Source: Syntrophales bacterium (GTDB lineage Bacteria; Desulfobacterota; Syntrophia; Syntrophales; UBA8958). Taken from it: DNA of 53,238 bases. Every line of letters begins with the position of its first letter. Positions within the stretch are counted from its first letter, which is position 1. Below are positions 1 through 9,404 of this stretch, in pieces. The notes beneath the pieces are model-generated. The model worked only from the letters and a program-made list of their open reading frames with translations, was not told the DNA's origin and made no database searches. A program made the translations under genes and the position numbers. The stretch lies in contig JAOACW010000002.1 of the NCBI GenBank assembly GCA_026417625.1, forward strand, positions 203,237 through 256,474, in the 5' to 3' direction.

Positions 1-665
1 ATGGTATTAAAAATGGAGATTATAGAGCACGGGATATAAAGTTTTTAGGCCGTTCCTCCCTGTTTACTGTGTGCTACCAAGGTAGTACGTTGGGTCAGGT
101 TGAGATAAACGTACCAGGACGATTCAATGTGTACAACTCATTGGCAGCTGTAGCCGTGGGTCGGGAACTGGATATGGATTTTGAGGATATTAGAGAGGGA
201 CTCAGACAGTTCTCTGGGGTTCATCGCCGCCTTGAGGTTAAGGGGGAAGTGAACGGTGTTACGGTGGTGGACGACTATGGTCACCATCCCACTGAAATTT
301 ATGAAACGTTGGCAGCTGCAAGAATGATGTGGGATGGACGAAGGTTGATTGTGGTTTTTCAACCCCACAGGTACACGAGAACCAAGGCGCTCTTTGATGA
401 GTTTTCAAAAGCATTCCCTGAAGCTGATGTTCTTATTGTAACTGAGATTTATGCTGCAAGTGAGGATCCTATTCCTGGTGTTTCTGGCGAAGCTCTTTTT
501 AGTGCTTTGAAGGAGAGGAACAAAGGTGAGGTGCATTATATTGCCAACCTTGATGATGTGGTCGATTTTCTCGTTGAGATAGTCCGACCAACGGATGTTG
601 TAATTACCCAGGGTGCGGGTTCTGTCTGGAAGGTTGGAGAATCTTTATTGAAAAGAATGGCTTAG
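1..665 (+). CDS. murC: UDP-N-acetylmuramate--L-alanine ligase (MurC), C-terminal part only
   Basis: The reading frame is open from base 3 at the window edge, so only the last ~220 codons are present and the true start lies upstream. MurC adds L-alanine to UDP-MurNAc using ATP, the first peptide step of peptidoglycan synthesis in the cytoplasm. The fragment starts in the end of the central ATPase domain (NGDYRARDIKF) and runs through the C-terminal ligase domain. Seen there are the VPGRFNVYNSLAA segment, VVDDYGHHPTEI and FQPHRYTRT, all typical of MurC rather than MurD/E/F. A GTG near base 69 is internal to the domain and not a real start. It sits 16 bases before murB in a dcw (division and cell wall) cluster. 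Very sure of the family. Confidence 0.95.
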   Translation, partial: GIKNGDYRARDIKFLGRSSLFTVCYQGSTLGQVEINVPGRFNVYNSLAAVAVGRELDMDFEDIREGLRQFSGVHRRLEVKGEVNGVTVVDDYGHHPTEIYETLAAARMMWDGRRLIVVFQPHRYTRTKALFDEFSKAFPEADVLIVTEIYAASEDPIPGVSGEALFSALKERNKGEVHYIANLDDVVDFLVEIVRPTDVVITQGAGSVWKVGESLLKRMA

Positions 666-681
666 GTGAGATTGAACACCG

Positions 682-1596
682 ATGAGGGAAAGCGTAAGAG
701 AAAAGCTGATGGAGATCTGCTCGGGACGCGTAGAATTTTCCTTGCCTATTGCTGAATATACTTCCATGGGTGTGGGTGGTACTGTTGATGCGTTTGTTTA
801 TCCCCGTACGTTCGAGGAGGTTAAACAGATCATAAGGTATCTAAATGCGGTTGGGATACCTTTTCTGCCGGTGGGTCGCATGACCAATATCATTGTTAGG
901 GATGGAGGCTACAGGGGGGTTTTTCTGTCCCTTGCCGAGCTTCGACAGGTGCGTATAGAAGAGGATGGGAACCAGGTGGTTATATATGCACAGGCCGGTG
1001 TATCCCTGGCACAGATGGTTTCACTGTGTGTCGAGAAAGGTTTTGGCGGTGTGGAGTTCTGTGCGGGTATTCCGGGAACAGTGGGTGGAGCTCTGAGGAT
1101 GAATGCGGGGGCATTTGGTAGGGAAATCAAAGATGTTACCCGAGCGGTAGATTTCGTGTTTCCCAATGGTGAGATAAAAACTGTGGCAGCTGAGAAACTC
1201 CTTTTTTGTTACCGCAAGTTGGATGTTCCTGAAAGTACTGTCATAGTTGGAGGAAGTTTTGTTTTGTGGCGTGATGATCCCTCAAAGGTTGGAGGTTACG
1301 TGCGCGATATACTGCGTAAGAGAAAGGAAAAACATCCTCAGGAATTCAAAAGTGTAGGGTCGGTTTTCAAAAATCCCGAAGGTTACGTAGCAGGTCGTCT
1401 TATAGAGGAAGTTGGATTGAAAGGTTTGACCCTCGGAGGGGCCCAGGTATCAGAAAAGCATGGAAATTTCATTGTGAATTTGGGAAATGCCCGAGCAAAA
1501 GATATTCTTACCCTCATGGAGATGGTCCGGGAGAAGGTATATAGGGAGAAGGGTGTTCTCCTGGAATCAGAGGTGGTCGTTGTCGGGGATGACTAG
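682..1596 (+). CDS. murB: UDP-N-acetylenolpyruvoylglucosamine reductase (MurB), type II-like
   Basis: MurB is the cytoplasmic FAD enzyme that reduces UDP-GlcNAc-enolpyruvate to UDP-MurNAc with NADPH. The 304-residue protein has the N-terminal FAD-binding segment (YTSMGVGGTVDAF, residues ~27-39), the central GIPGTVGGALRMNAGAFG flavin-pocket motif (~132-149) and the C-terminal catalytic GSVFKNP serine followed by GRLIEEVGLKG. Length near 300 and the absence of the extra C-terminal loop of the E. coli enzyme point to the shorter type II form; that subtype call is inference. It overlaps ftsQ by 8 bases, so translation of the two is probably coupled. No ddl gene lies between murB and ftsQ, where it is often found. 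Confidence 0.95.
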   Translation: MRESVREKLMEICSGRVEFSLPIAEYTSMGVGGTVDAFVYPRTFEEVKQIIRYLNAVGIPFLPVGRMTNIIVRDGGYRGVFLSLAELRQVRIEEDGNQVVIYAQAGVSLAQMVSLCVEKGFGGVEFCAGIPGTVGGALRMNAGAFGREIKDVTRAVDFVFPNGEIKTVAAEKLLFCYRKLDVPESTVIVGGSFVLWRDDPSKVGGYVRDILRKRKEKHPQEFKSVGSVFKNPEGYVAGRLIEEVGLKGLTLGGAQVSEKHGNFIVNLGNARAKDILTLMEMVREKVYREKGVLLESEVVVVGDD

Positions 1597-2458
1597 TGGA
1601 ATAAGTACAAGAACATTTAGAAAGAAACAGTATCGTTTGGAGGTTTTGAAGCAGAGGACGAAACGCCATTTCAAAGAGATTTTGCGGGAAATTTTATCGT
1701 CTCTGTTTATCCTTTTCAGTGTGCTTTTACTTTCCCTGTGTGGCGTTTATTTGTACGCTCAGATTATTACGTTGCCGTGCTTTGAAGTAAAGGATGTCGT
1801 TGTAAGAGGGGCAAGGAAGGTGAGGGAAGAAGAGATTCTTAAATTGGCGAATGTGCAGAAGGGTCGATGTATATTGAACATTGACCTTGAAGGTGTAGCT
1901 ACAAGGGTTAAGTTGAATCCGTGGGTCAGGGAAGCCTTTGTGGGGAGAGAGTATCCCGACCGGATAGTGATAGAAGTAAGGGAAAGAGAACCAGTGGCCT
2001 TTCTGTGTATGCATGATGGATTTTACTTTGTGGACAGTCATGGTGTGGTGTTCAAGAAGGTTTCACAGGATGATGAGGTGGATCTTCCCGTTTTGACGCT
2101 GAGTGGGGATGAAAATGATGGCTGGGCAAGTGCTATAGAGAGATATCTTGATTTACTCCGATATCTGTCAACCCGTTCTACCTATCCTCGTCTGGAGCAT
2201 GTTGCTGAGGTTCACTGGAGCAGTAAAGAGGGGTTCTTGCTCTTTACCACGGATGGTTACGGTTTGCGCATCGGAACAGGCAATTTCGAGGAAAAATTAC
2301 GTTATCTGGCGAGCGTTATTGCCGATTTGGATAAAAGACAGGTAAAAGGTGGCTTCCTAATGGTGGATCTTAACAACCCTGGTCAAATTACCGTGCAAAT
2401 GAGAAACGTTGTTTCACCACGTGATGTGGTACCTCTGAAGGGTAGATACAAGATATAG
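1589..2458 (+). CDS. ftsQ: cell division protein FtsQ (POTRA domain)
   Basis: FtsQ is a bitopic inner-membrane divisome protein linking FtsB/L to early division proteins. The 289-residue product has a short basic cytoplasmic tail, one transmembrane helix at about residues 30-50 (LFILFSVLLLSLCGVYLY), and then a POTRA domain beginning FEVKDVVVRGARKVREEEI and including NPWVREAFVGREYPDRIVIEV. The ATG at 1589 overlaps the murB stop; a longer frame opens at 1487 but would place 34 unlike residues in front of the cytoplasmic tail and overlap murB by over 100 bases, so it was not used. The C-terminal half (FtsQ/DivIB region) includes GFLMVDLNNPGQITVQ. Family assignment rests on the POTRA plus the position between murB and ftsA. 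Confidence 0.9.
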   Translation: MTSGISTRTFRKKQYRLEVLKQRTKRHFKEILREILSSLFILFSVLLLSLCGVYLYAQIITLPCFEVKDVVVRGARKVREEEILKLANVQKGRCILNIDLEGVATRVKLNPWVREAFVGREYPDRIVIEVREREPVAFLCMHDGFYFVDSHGVVFKKVSQDDEVDLPVLTLSGDENDGWASAIERYLDLLRYLSTRSTYPRLEHVAEVHWSSKEGFLLFTTDGYGLRIGTGNFEEKLRYLASVIADLDKRQVKGGFLMVDLNNPGQITVQMRNVVSPRDVVPLKGRYKI

Positions 2459-2475
2459 GAGGTAAAGCAAATTAG

Positions 2476-3699
2476 ATGGGCAAAAAAGCCAGTATTGTGG
2501 CAGGATTGGATATTGGAACAACAAAAACCTGTATGATTGTAGGAGAAGCAAAGGAAGATGGTGTTGATATAGTGGGGATAGGAGTCCAACCATCTGAAGG
2601 TCTCCGCAAGGGAGTGGTAGTAAACATTGAGAGTACGGTGGAGTCCATTAAGGGTGCGCTTGGAGAAGCTGAAAAGATGTCGGGTTGTAGTATACGTTCT
2701 GTTTATGTTGGTATTGCAGGGGGTCATATTAAATCACAGAACAGTCTAGGGATTGTGGGTGTAAAAGGCAGGGAAGTGGATGGAGATGACGTGCAGCGGG
2801 CTATTGAGGCATCAAAGGCTATTGCTCTACCTCTTGATAGAGAGATTATTCACTCGATTCCGCAGAGCTTTGTTGTGGATGGTCAAGACGGAATTAAGGA
2901 CCCAATAGGGATGTCTGGTGTGCGTCTGGAAGCGAAAGTTCACATAGTCACAGGTATTACCACGTCCATCCAGAATGTGGTGAAATCGGTTAACAGGGCG
3001 GGTCTTGAGATAGAAGAAATTGTTTTAGAACAACTTGCCGCCAGTGAGGCTATTCTTAGTGAAGATGAAAAGGAGTTGGGGGTAGCCCTTGTGGATATAG
3101 GTGGTGGCACAACAAACATCGCTGTCTTTACTGAAGGAAGTGTCAAACATACGGCTGTTATTCCTGTAGGTGGCCAGTACCTGACAAGTGATATTTCCAT
3201 AGGTCTGCGTACGCCGCCCGCTGAGGCGGAGAAGATAAAGATTCACTTCGGCTGTGCCTATATGCCCCTCATTCCCAGGGATGAGGTTATAGAGGTACCA
3301 AGCGTGGGGGGGCGAGAACCACGAGAGGTGTCACGCCAGATTCTAGTAAGGATTATAGAACCTCGCATGGAAGAAATTCTGAATCTTGCCTACCGAGAGA
3401 TTATCCGTTCGGGTTGTGAAGATCTCCTCGGTGCAGGTGTGGTGCTAACGGGAGGAACTGCACTTTTGCCCGGGATTGTGGAGTTGGCAGAACATCTCTT
3501 CAACGTTCCTGTTCGTTGCGGTTATCCCGTGGGGGTAGGTGGAATGGGCGATCTCGTGAGCAGTCCTGCCTATGCCACGGGAGTAGGATTGATCATCTAT
3601 GGTACAAAGGAGATAGCCCAGGGGAGAACTCGGATGGGTTCAGGCCTTTTCGGTGGGTTATTTACAAGGTTAAAGCGTTGGGTTTTGGAATTTTTCTAA
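2476..3699 (+). CDS. ftsA: cell division protein FtsA
   Basis: FtsA is the actin-like protein that tethers FtsZ filaments to the inner membrane and recruits later divisome proteins. The 407-residue product shows the actin-fold phosphate-1 segment (AGLDIGTTKTCMIVGE, ~residues 10-25), the FtsA-specific SHS2 insert region around residues 85-165, and the phosphate-2 motif ALVDIGGGTTNIAVF (~203-217). An adenosine motif VVLTGGTALLPGI follows near residue 325. The last ~17 residues (GLFGGLFTRLKRW) form an amphipathic helix of the kind that binds membrane. A strong AGGAGG-type ribosome site lies about 10 bases before the ATG. It is 16 bases upstream of ftsZ. Confidence 0.97.
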   Translation: MGKKASIVAGLDIGTTKTCMIVGEAKEDGVDIVGIGVQPSEGLRKGVVVNIESTVESIKGALGEAEKMSGCSIRSVYVGIAGGHIKSQNSLGIVGVKGREVDGDDVQRAIEASKAIALPLDREIIHSIPQSFVVDGQDGIKDPIGMSGVRLEAKVHIVTGITTSIQNVVKSVNRAGLEIEEIVLEQLAASEAILSEDEKELGVALVDIGGGTTNIAVFTEGSVKHTAVIPVGGQYLTSDISIGLRTPPAEAEKIKIHFGCAYMPLIPRDEVIEVPSVGGREPREVSRQILVRIIEPRMEEILNLAYREIIRSGCEDLLGAGVVLTGGTALLPGIVELAEHLFNVPVRCGYPVGVGGMGDLVSSPAYATGVGLIIYGTKEIAQGRTRMGSGLFGGLFTRLKRWVLEFF

Positions 3700-3715
3700 A
3701 ATAGGAGGGCTAGGT

Positions 3716-4849
3716 ATGTTTGAGTTTGCAGATACTTGCAATGTGCAAGGTGCGAAGATAAGGGTTATCGGTGTTGGTGGGTGTGGTAACAATGCGGTAA
3801 ATACAATGATTTCCTATAATCTTACCGGTGTGGATTTTCTCTGCGCTAATACGGATATCCAGTGTCTCAGGGTATCGTCAGCGCCGATAAAGATTCAACT
3901 AGGTGCAGAGGTTACGAAGGGACTGGGAGCTGGTGCAGATCCGGAAATAGGTAAAAAGGCGGCTCTGGAGACGAAGGACCTCCTATTTAAATATCTCGAA
4001 GGGTCAGACATGGTCTTCATAACAGCGGGCCTCGGTGGTGGAACAGGTACAGGTGCAGCACCGGTGGTTGCAGAACTATGCAGGGAAATTGGTGCTCTAA
4101 CAGTGGCTGTTGTTACAAAACCGTTTCAGTTTGAGGGGAAGATCAGAATTAAACAGGCTGAAGAGGGTATCGCTCGGCTCCGGGAAATAGTGGACACCCT
4201 TATTGTGGTACCTAATCAGCGACTTTTGAGCCTCGGTGGTCGAAACATCTCTGTCCTTGAGGCTTTTAAAAAGGCAGACGATGTGCTCTATCATGCTGTG
4301 AAAGGGATCTCAGATCTTATCAATGTAAACGGTTTAATTAACCTGGACTTCGCAGACGTGAAAACGGTAATGGCCAATATGGGTCTTGCCCTAATGGGTA
4401 TTGGAACAGCATCCGGTGAGAATCGAGCTGTGGAGGCTGCCCAAAAGGCTATATCATCTCCTCTTCTAGAGGATAACAGTATTCAAGGTGCGAGGGGACT
4501 TTTACTGAATATCACGGGGAGTTCCAATCTAACACTCTATGAAGTTAACGAAGCTTCCTCTATGATTCAGGCGGAGGCCCATGAAGATGCAAATGTGATT
4601 TTCGGAATGGTGATTGATGACAATATGGGGGATGAGGTAAGGGTTACAGTGATTGCCACAGGATTTGAGGATCCTGGTGGAAAACGAAACGTATCCGCAT
4701 CAGCGCTTCATAGGAGCGACATAAGAATTCCTACTTTTGTAAGGAAAATGGATCAAGAAACGATGAAGTCGCTTAAGACAGGTGTTCATGAAGACGAAGA
4801 GGATCTCGATCTTTCTGTGCCTGCCTTTATGAGACGGCAGGCAGACTGA
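3716..4849 (+). CDS. ftsZ: cell division protein FtsZ
   Basis: FtsZ is the tubulin-like GTPase that forms the division ring. The 377-residue protein has the nucleotide-binding GVGGCGNNAVN loop, the tubulin signature GLGGGTGTGAAP (~residues 104-115) and the T7 catalytic loop NLDFADVKTVM (~218-228). A variable linker follows, then a C-terminal conserved peptide (DLDLSVPAFMRRQAD), which binds FtsA and other partners. The start is set by GGAGGG eight bases upstream. All residues needed for GTP binding and hydrolysis appear intact. It is followed after 5 bases by a radical SAM gene, an unusual companion at the end of a dcw cluster; lpxC is not here. Confidence 0.98.
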   Translation: MFEFADTCNVQGAKIRVIGVGGCGNNAVNTMISYNLTGVDFLCANTDIQCLRVSSAPIKIQLGAEVTKGLGAGADPEIGKKAALETKDLLFKYLEGSDMVFITAGLGGGTGTGAAPVVAELCREIGALTVAVVTKPFQFEGKIRIKQAEEGIARLREIVDTLIVVPNQRLLSLGGRNISVLEAFKKADDVLYHAVKGISDLINVNGLINLDFADVKTVMANMGLALMGIGTASGENRAVEAAQKAISSPLLEDNSIQGARGLLLNITGSSNLTLYEVNEASSMIQAEAHEDANVIFGMVIDDNMGDEVRVTVIATGFEDPGGKRNVSASALHRSDIRIPTFVRKMDQETMKSLKTGVHEDEEDLDLSVPAFMRRQAD

Positions 4850-4854
4850 AATTT

Positions 4855-6546
4855 ATGTCCTGGGAGTTGAAAAGAAAATACCGTGATCGCCTCTTGCGGG
4901 AGAGAGGTTATGTGCGGAAGATATGGGGAGAGTGTCTAAGGATTTGTTTAGCCTATCCCAGTTCGTATCCAGTTGGCATGAGTAACCTTGGAGTTCATGC
5001 CGTTTACCGGCTGCTCAATGACTTCCCGACGGTACTGTGTGAACGTGTTTTTTTACCCGATGCCGAAGAAGAGGGATTCTATGGGAGATCTTTACCTCTT
5101 TTCAGCCTTGAATCACAGAGACCCCTGAGGGATTTCGATATTATCGCATTTTCCCTCTCTTTTGAAAACGACTATCCAGGAGTGTTAAAGATTCTGTCGC
5201 TGGGTTGTATAAATCCCCGTAGATCAGAAAGAGGTGAGGAAGAGCCTCTCATAATGGCTGGTGGAATTGCAGTGACCATGAATCCTGAACCACTGGCCGA
5301 TTTTATCGATCTATTCCTCCTGGGGGAAGCGGAGGGTGTTTTGCCATCTTTTGTCAGATGTCTCCTTGATTTGTGGAAGGTAAAAAGGAACAAACAGGAG
5401 ATTCTTGTGGAGCTCCAGCGATGTGTGGAGGGTGTGTATGTACCGGAACTATACCGGGTGGAGTATGGAGGGGATGGCAAAATCAAAAAGTTCTTCCCGG
5501 TTGATAAATCTTTACCTGAGCAGGTGAGAAGACCTTATGCTTCTGATTTTAATTTGTGCTCTGCGGCGCAGGCAATTGTAACTCCTGATACTGTTTTCTC
5601 AGACATGTATCTCATAGAGGTGAACAGAGGTTGTCGCCGGGGGTGTAGATTCTGCGCGGCGGGTTTTATGTATCGACCACCACGCTTCAGACGCTGGGGT
5701 AGTTTGGAGGGTGTAGTTTCTAATGGTCTTTCTGTGGTTAATAGGGTGGGGCTTGTCGGTACGGCTGTATCTGACCATCCAGACTTGGTTACAATGTGCC
5801 GTTTTATACTCAACAGTGGGGGAAGGATTGCCGTGAGCTCCCTTCGTGTAGATGCTCTGAAGGCGGAGATGGTGGAACTCCTCGCTGAAGGCGGTGTTGA
5901 CACCCTTTCTCTTGCACCGGAGGCGGGTTCACAGCGATTGAGGGACCTGGTGAAGAAAGACATAACGGAAGAGCATGTACTGCAGATGGCCGATACACTT
6001 TTGGAGTATGGTATTCTGAACCTGCGTCTTTACTTTCTCCTGGGTTTACCATCAGAGAGAGAAGAGGATGTAGAGGATATTGTGAGAATTGTGAAGATTC
6101 TCGGTGGGAATTCAAAGAAAAAAGAAGGTAAAGAGTTGCGATTCCGCAAGATAACCGTCAGTGTAAATTACTTCGTACCAAAAGCTGGGACACCCATGCA
6201 GTGGTTCCCCCTGGATAATGTTAGAAAAACGGAAAAAAAGGTGCGTTACATCGAATCTGCTCTAACTGGAAGAAGAGAGTTTGATGTTCGTCCCATGCCG
6301 GTTCGGGAGGCTTATATCCAAGCTTTATTTTCAACGGGAGATCGGAGAGTGGGTGAGATTTTATGGGCAGTTCACAATGGGGAGAGTTGGGGAAAAGCGT
6401 TGCGTCGTGCATCCTTCGATGTTGATTTTTTCGTGTATCGCTTCAAAGATAAAGAGGAGTTCCTTCCCTGGTATTTCATTCATCATGGTGTGGAAAAGTC
6501 ATACCTGCTTGAGGAAATGGAAAAAATTATGGTTTTGATCGGGTAA
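4855..6546 (+). CDS. radical SAM protein of the TIGR03960-like family (B12-binding-like N-terminus), function unknown
   Basis: This 563-residue protein has an N-terminal Rossmann-like region resembling cobalamin-binding domains (YPSSYPVGMSNLGVHAVYRLLN), with MAGGIAVTMNPEPLADFIDLFLLGEAEG in place of a classical B12 motif. The radical SAM core follows with C260, C264 and C267 (NRGCRRGCRFCAAG) for the [4Fe-4S] cluster. A later SLAPEAGSQRLRDLVKK stretch fits the SAM-binding half of the barrel. This layout matches the uncharacterised family often encoded near a DUF2344 protein and ribonuclease G, neither of which is here. It begins 5 bases after ftsZ, so it is presumably co-transcribed with the division genes. 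The reaction is unknown; tRNA or rRNA modification is a guess from related families. Confidence 0.85.
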   Translation: MSWELKRKYRDRLLRERGYVRKIWGECLRICLAYPSSYPVGMSNLGVHAVYRLLNDFPTVLCERVFLPDAEEEGFYGRSLPLFSLESQRPLRDFDIIAFSLSFENDYPGVLKILSLGCINPRRSERGEEEPLIMAGGIAVTMNPEPLADFIDLFLLGEAEGVLPSFVRCLLDLWKVKRNKQEILVELQRCVEGVYVPELYRVEYGGDGKIKKFFPVDKSLPEQVRRPYASDFNLCSAAQAIVTPDTVFSDMYLIEVNRGCRRGCRFCAAGFMYRPPRFRRWGSLEGVVSNGLSVVNRVGLVGTAVSDHPDLVTMCRFILNSGGRIAVSSLRVDALKAEMVELLAEGGVDTLSLAPEAGSQRLRDLVKKDITEEHVLQMADTLLEYGILNLRLYFLLGLPSEREEDVEDIVRIVKILGGNSKKKEGKELRFRKITVSVNYFVPKAGTPMQWFPLDNVRKTEKKVRYIESALTGRREFDVRPMPVREAYIQALFSTGDRRVGEILWAVHNGESWGKALRRASFDVDFFVYRFKDKEEFLPWYFIHHGVEKSYLLEEMEKIMVLIG

Positions 6547-6547
6547 T

Positions 6548-6565
6548 AGGGTTGCTATTAACCCT
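6548..6565. terminator. weak stem-loop between convergent genes
   Basis: AGGGTT pairs with AACCCT around a six-base loop, between the stop codons of the radical SAM gene and the copper ATPase gene. No clear T-run follows on either strand, so this is at best a weak terminator. Nothing else is evident in this 88-base gap. Confidence 0.3.
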
Positions 6566-6634
6566 CGGATTACGATCCACTCTTTTTCGCTGAAAGATCT
6601 TGCCTACCCAATTTATTGACCTACGGTAATTTGT

Positions 6635-8902
6635 TCAAGCTCTTTCCACAATTATTAAGGGTTTTTCCGATTTGAAATTTTTCATTAGAAGTGTATTAGA
6701 AACAACGCTAAGAGATGATAATGCCATAGCAGCGGCTGCAATTGATGGATTCAAAAGCCAGCCAGTGAATGGATACAAGACACCAGCGGCGATTGGAATG
6801 GCTGTAATGTTGTAAAAAAAGGCCCAGAAAAGATTTTGGCTGATTTTTTTGAAGGTATATGAGCTCAATTCAAGTGCCGTTACCACATCCCGTAAATCAT
6901 CCTTGAGCAGTATAATATCTCCTGTTTCAATTGCCACATCGGTTCCAGAACCTAAAGCTATACCTAAGTCAGCTTGAGCCAAGGCTGGTGCATCATTGAT
7001 ACCATCGCCAACCATTGCCACAACATGTCCCTTTTGCTGTAATTTTTTTATTTCGACTGATTTATCATGGGGTAGTATTTCAGCAATTACCTCATCTATG
7101 CCTGCCTGTTGTGCTATATTTTCGGCGACTATTTTGCTGTCCCCGGTAATCATTGCTATTTTTTTGCCCATTTTTTTGAGCATCTGTACTGTTTCTCTTG
7201 CGTGGTCTTTAAGAGTATCGGCAACCGCAATAATGCCGATAATGTCTCCGTTTTGAGCCAAAAAGATCGCTGTTTTTCCCTGGTTTTCCAAAGAGGTTAT
7301 TGCATCTTGTGCAATGGGTATATTAGTTAAATTGTCTAACATCAATTTTTTTGATCCTAGAAAGATTTTTTTATCGTCTAATTCTGCTGAAATTCCGTAG
7401 CCTGGCATAACTTGAACTTTTTCTGCTTCCAATAAATTTATTTTCATTTGTTTTGCTTTGTTAACAATTGCTTGAGCCAGGGGATGTCCCGAATTTTTTT
7501 CTAGAGACGCAGCTAATTGTACAATGTAGTTTTTTTCAATATCATCGGTTTGGATAATATCAGTGACGCTGGGTTCGCCTCTTGTTAAGGTTCCTGTTTT
7601 GTCAAACACAACAGTGTCTACACTTCTTGCGATTTCTAGTGCTTTGCCACTCTTTATTAAGATGCCATTTTTTGCTGCGAGACCTACACCCATTATGACA
7701 GCGGTTGGTGTTGCTAAACCTAATGCGCAAGGACAGGCAATGATCAATACAGCTACGAAAACCTGCAGAGAAAAAGCGAAGGATTTGCCATACAGAATCC
7801 ATCCGACAAAAGATAGAACGGCAATACCTATTACGAACGGGACGAAATAGAAAGAAACTTTGTCCACCAAATGCTGTATGGGTGGTTTCGTTCTCATTGC
7901 GTCTTCGACTGCTTTTATAGTCTGTGCAAGTACTGTATCTTTTCCAACCCCTGTTGCTCGGAATTTCAAAATACCGGTTTTGTTAATTGTTGCGCCAATT
8001 ACTTTATTGCCTTTTTTCTTTTCTACAGGTATGCTTTCTCCGGTAATCGCTTTCTCATCAACAAAGGAATAACCATCGATAACAACACCATCAACGGGAA
8101 TTTTTTCACCAGGTCTGACCAAGATGACATCACCCACTACTACTTTGGAGATGGGGATTTTTATCTCTTCATTGTCTTTTATTATGGTTGCTTCTTTGGA
8201 TTGAAGATTTATTAATGCTTCAATTGATTCGCTTGTTTTGCTTTTTGTTATCCCTTCTAGATATCTTCCGAAGGATATAAAGACTAGAATTAGAGTAGCG
8301 CTCTCGTAGTAGATAGGAGCGTCTACTTTTGTTTTCGAAAGTTCCATTATTGAAATTATCAAACTATAGAAGTAAGAAGTGGCTGTTCCTATGAAGATGA
8401 GCGAGTCCATGTTTGGTAACAGGCGGATCAAATTCTTCAAGCCGCTAATCCAAATTTCCGCACAGGCGATAATAACAGCAGTCGTAAGTACAAGCTGAAT
8501 TAGATCCCCATATAATTCCAGAAGTTCAGGAATGGGGACATTCAAATGCTCACCCATAGCAATATACATGATGGGTAGGCTGCAAATGAGGGTGAAAATA
8601 AAGCGTTTTTTAAGCTTCTTCGTTTCTTCGGCTTTTGCTTCTTCGAAAAATTTCTTTTCTTCTTCCTCAAATGTTTCAGTGTACACTCGATAACCAAGAT
8701 CCTCTATTATTTCTCGTATTTTGGCAATACTGATTTCTGTAGGATCAAACTCCAAGTAGACTTTCTCAGATGCAAAGTTGACGTTTGCAGACTTCATTCC
8801 GTGCGTTTTTCTCAAAACGTTTTCGATATTGGCTGCACATGCGGCGCAACGCATGCCTGATATTTTTAAGACATCTTGTTTCATAGCTCGGCTGTCAATC
8901 AT
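6635..8902 (-). CDS. copA: heavy-metal (copper-type) P1B ATPase, CopA-like
   Basis: An inner-membrane pump that uses ATP to export Cu(I), or possibly Ag(I). The 755-residue protein begins with one heavy-metal-associated domain ([12 protein letters not shown], metal ligands C19 and C22). Membrane helices, the actuator loop ([10 protein letters not shown]) and the intramembrane metal site C390-P391-C392 ([13 protein letters not shown]) follow. The phosphorylated aspartate is D434 in [11 protein letters not shown], then the HPLAQAI nucleotide-binding motif and [10 protein letters not shown] hinge. The CPC motif and single HMA domain place it in the Cu+ (P1B-1) group. The start is uncertain: ATG at 8902 or the internal ATG at 8884, neither with a good ribosome site. 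The gene is visibly AT-richer than its neighbours and stands alone on its strand, which could reflect transfer. Confidence 0.93.
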   Translation of the reverse strand: MIDSRAMKQDVLKISGMRCAACAANIENVLRKTHGMKSANVNFASEKVYLEFDPTEISIAKIREIIEDLGYRVYTETFEEEEKKFFEEAKAEETKKLKKRFIFTLICSLPIMYIAMGEHLNVPIPELLELYGDLIQLVLTTAVIIACAEIWISGLKNLIRLLPNMDSLIFIGTATSYFYSLIISIMELSKTKVDAPIYYESATLILVFISFGRYLEGITKSKTSESIEALINLQSKEATIIKDNEEIKIPISKVVVGDVILVRPGEKIPVDGVVIDGYSFVDEKAITGESIPVEKKKGNKVIGATINKTGILKFRATGVGKDTVLAQTIKAVEDAMRTKPPIQHLVDKVSFYFVPFVIGIAVLSFVGWILYGKSFAFSLQVFVAVLIIACPCALGLATPTAVIMGVGLAAKNGILIKSGKALEIARSVDTVVFDKTGTLTRGEPSVTDIIQTDDIEKNYIVQLAASLEKNSGHPLAQAIVNKAKQMKINLLEAEKVQVMPGYGISAELDDKKIFLGSKKLMLDNLTNIPIAQDAITSLENQGKTAIFLAQNGDIIGIIAVADTLKDHARETVQMLKKMGKKIAMITGDSKIVAENIAQQAGIDEVIAEILPHDKSVEIKKLQQKGHVVAMVGDGINDAPALAQADLGIALGSGTDVAIETGDIILLKDDLRDVVTALELSSYTFKKISQNLFWAFFYNITAIPIAAGVLYPFTGWLLNPSIAAAAMALSSLSVVSNTLLMKNFKSEKPLIIVERA

Positions 8903-8962
8903 GGGTTAGTCTTTAAAGCGTATCGCATGTTTTTTCAATTCTTTTGTATAGACTTTCTTTAA

Positions 8963-8980
8963 ATTGATTCCCCGGTCAAT
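8963..8980 (-). promoter_or_regulatory. dyad ATTGA-N8-TCAAT upstream of the copper ATPase gene
   Basis: A perfect five-base inverted repeat separated by eight bases, about 60 bases upstream of the copA start on the minus strand. Its size (18 bases) fits a metal-sensing regulator site (MerR or CsoR type), but the arms do not match the textbook CueR box and no regulator gene is adjacent. Weak candidate. Confidence 0.3.
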
Positions 8981-9309
8981 ACGCTTCTCCTTTAGGGGTT
9001 GATTTTAGGCTTTTCATATTGGAATTGTCTGAAGTCTTAATTTTTTTACCTGGTGGGCAGGAAAAAATTGAATATATTTTTTTCTTTCTGGTAATACTTC
9101 TGCTATCGTTTTTACGTTTTCTTCTTTGATATCAGATGGAAGATGCTGCCTTTGGTATCTCATCATGTAATGCCTTTATATCTGTTTGATAACAATGTTC
9201 GTATCCACTTTGGGAAGCTTTTACGGAGTTTTTATTTTAACTTAATTTGGCGCCGAATTTTTATCTTGAATTTTTACTTTTGATGGTGTTTATACAGACA
9301 TTCCAAAAT

Positions 9310-9325
9310 GAAAATTGCAATTTTC
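9310..9325. promoter_or_regulatory. 16-base perfect palindrome upstream of the sugar operon
   Basis: GAAAATTGCAATTTTC is a perfect 16-base palindrome lying 80 bases before the first gene of the surface-sugar operon. It could be an operator. In an AT-rich background it could also be chance, although a 16-base perfect dyad is uncommon. Confidence 0.35.
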
Positions 9326-9404
9326 CGTGAGCTGTAATTCGTTAGTTGGCCATTTTAAAAAGTGTTCCATTATACAAAAGAGGGGTTTATTTAAAATCTG
9401 AAGC

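Larger units (their letters stand above)
8903..9404. other. AT-rich intergenic region without recognisable genes
   Basis: About 500 bases between the divergent copper ATPase gene and the sugar operon. No frame shows credible coding character. Two dyads are present (8963-8980 and 9310-9325), listed separately. A TATACA hexamer at 9371-9376 sits at a sensible distance from the glycosyltransferase start at 9405, but no good -35 box precedes it, so no promoter is called with confidence. Confidence 0.6.

Noticed and set aside
1487-1588. Longer FtsQ start overlapping murB
   Set aside because: It adds 34 residues unlike FtsQ and overlaps the murB C-terminus by over 100 bases; the ATG at 1589 gives a normal tail.
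6635-9404. Insertion sequence or genomic island around the copper ATPase
   Set aside because: No transposase, integrase, terminal inverted repeats or target duplications are visible; only base composition hints at transfer.
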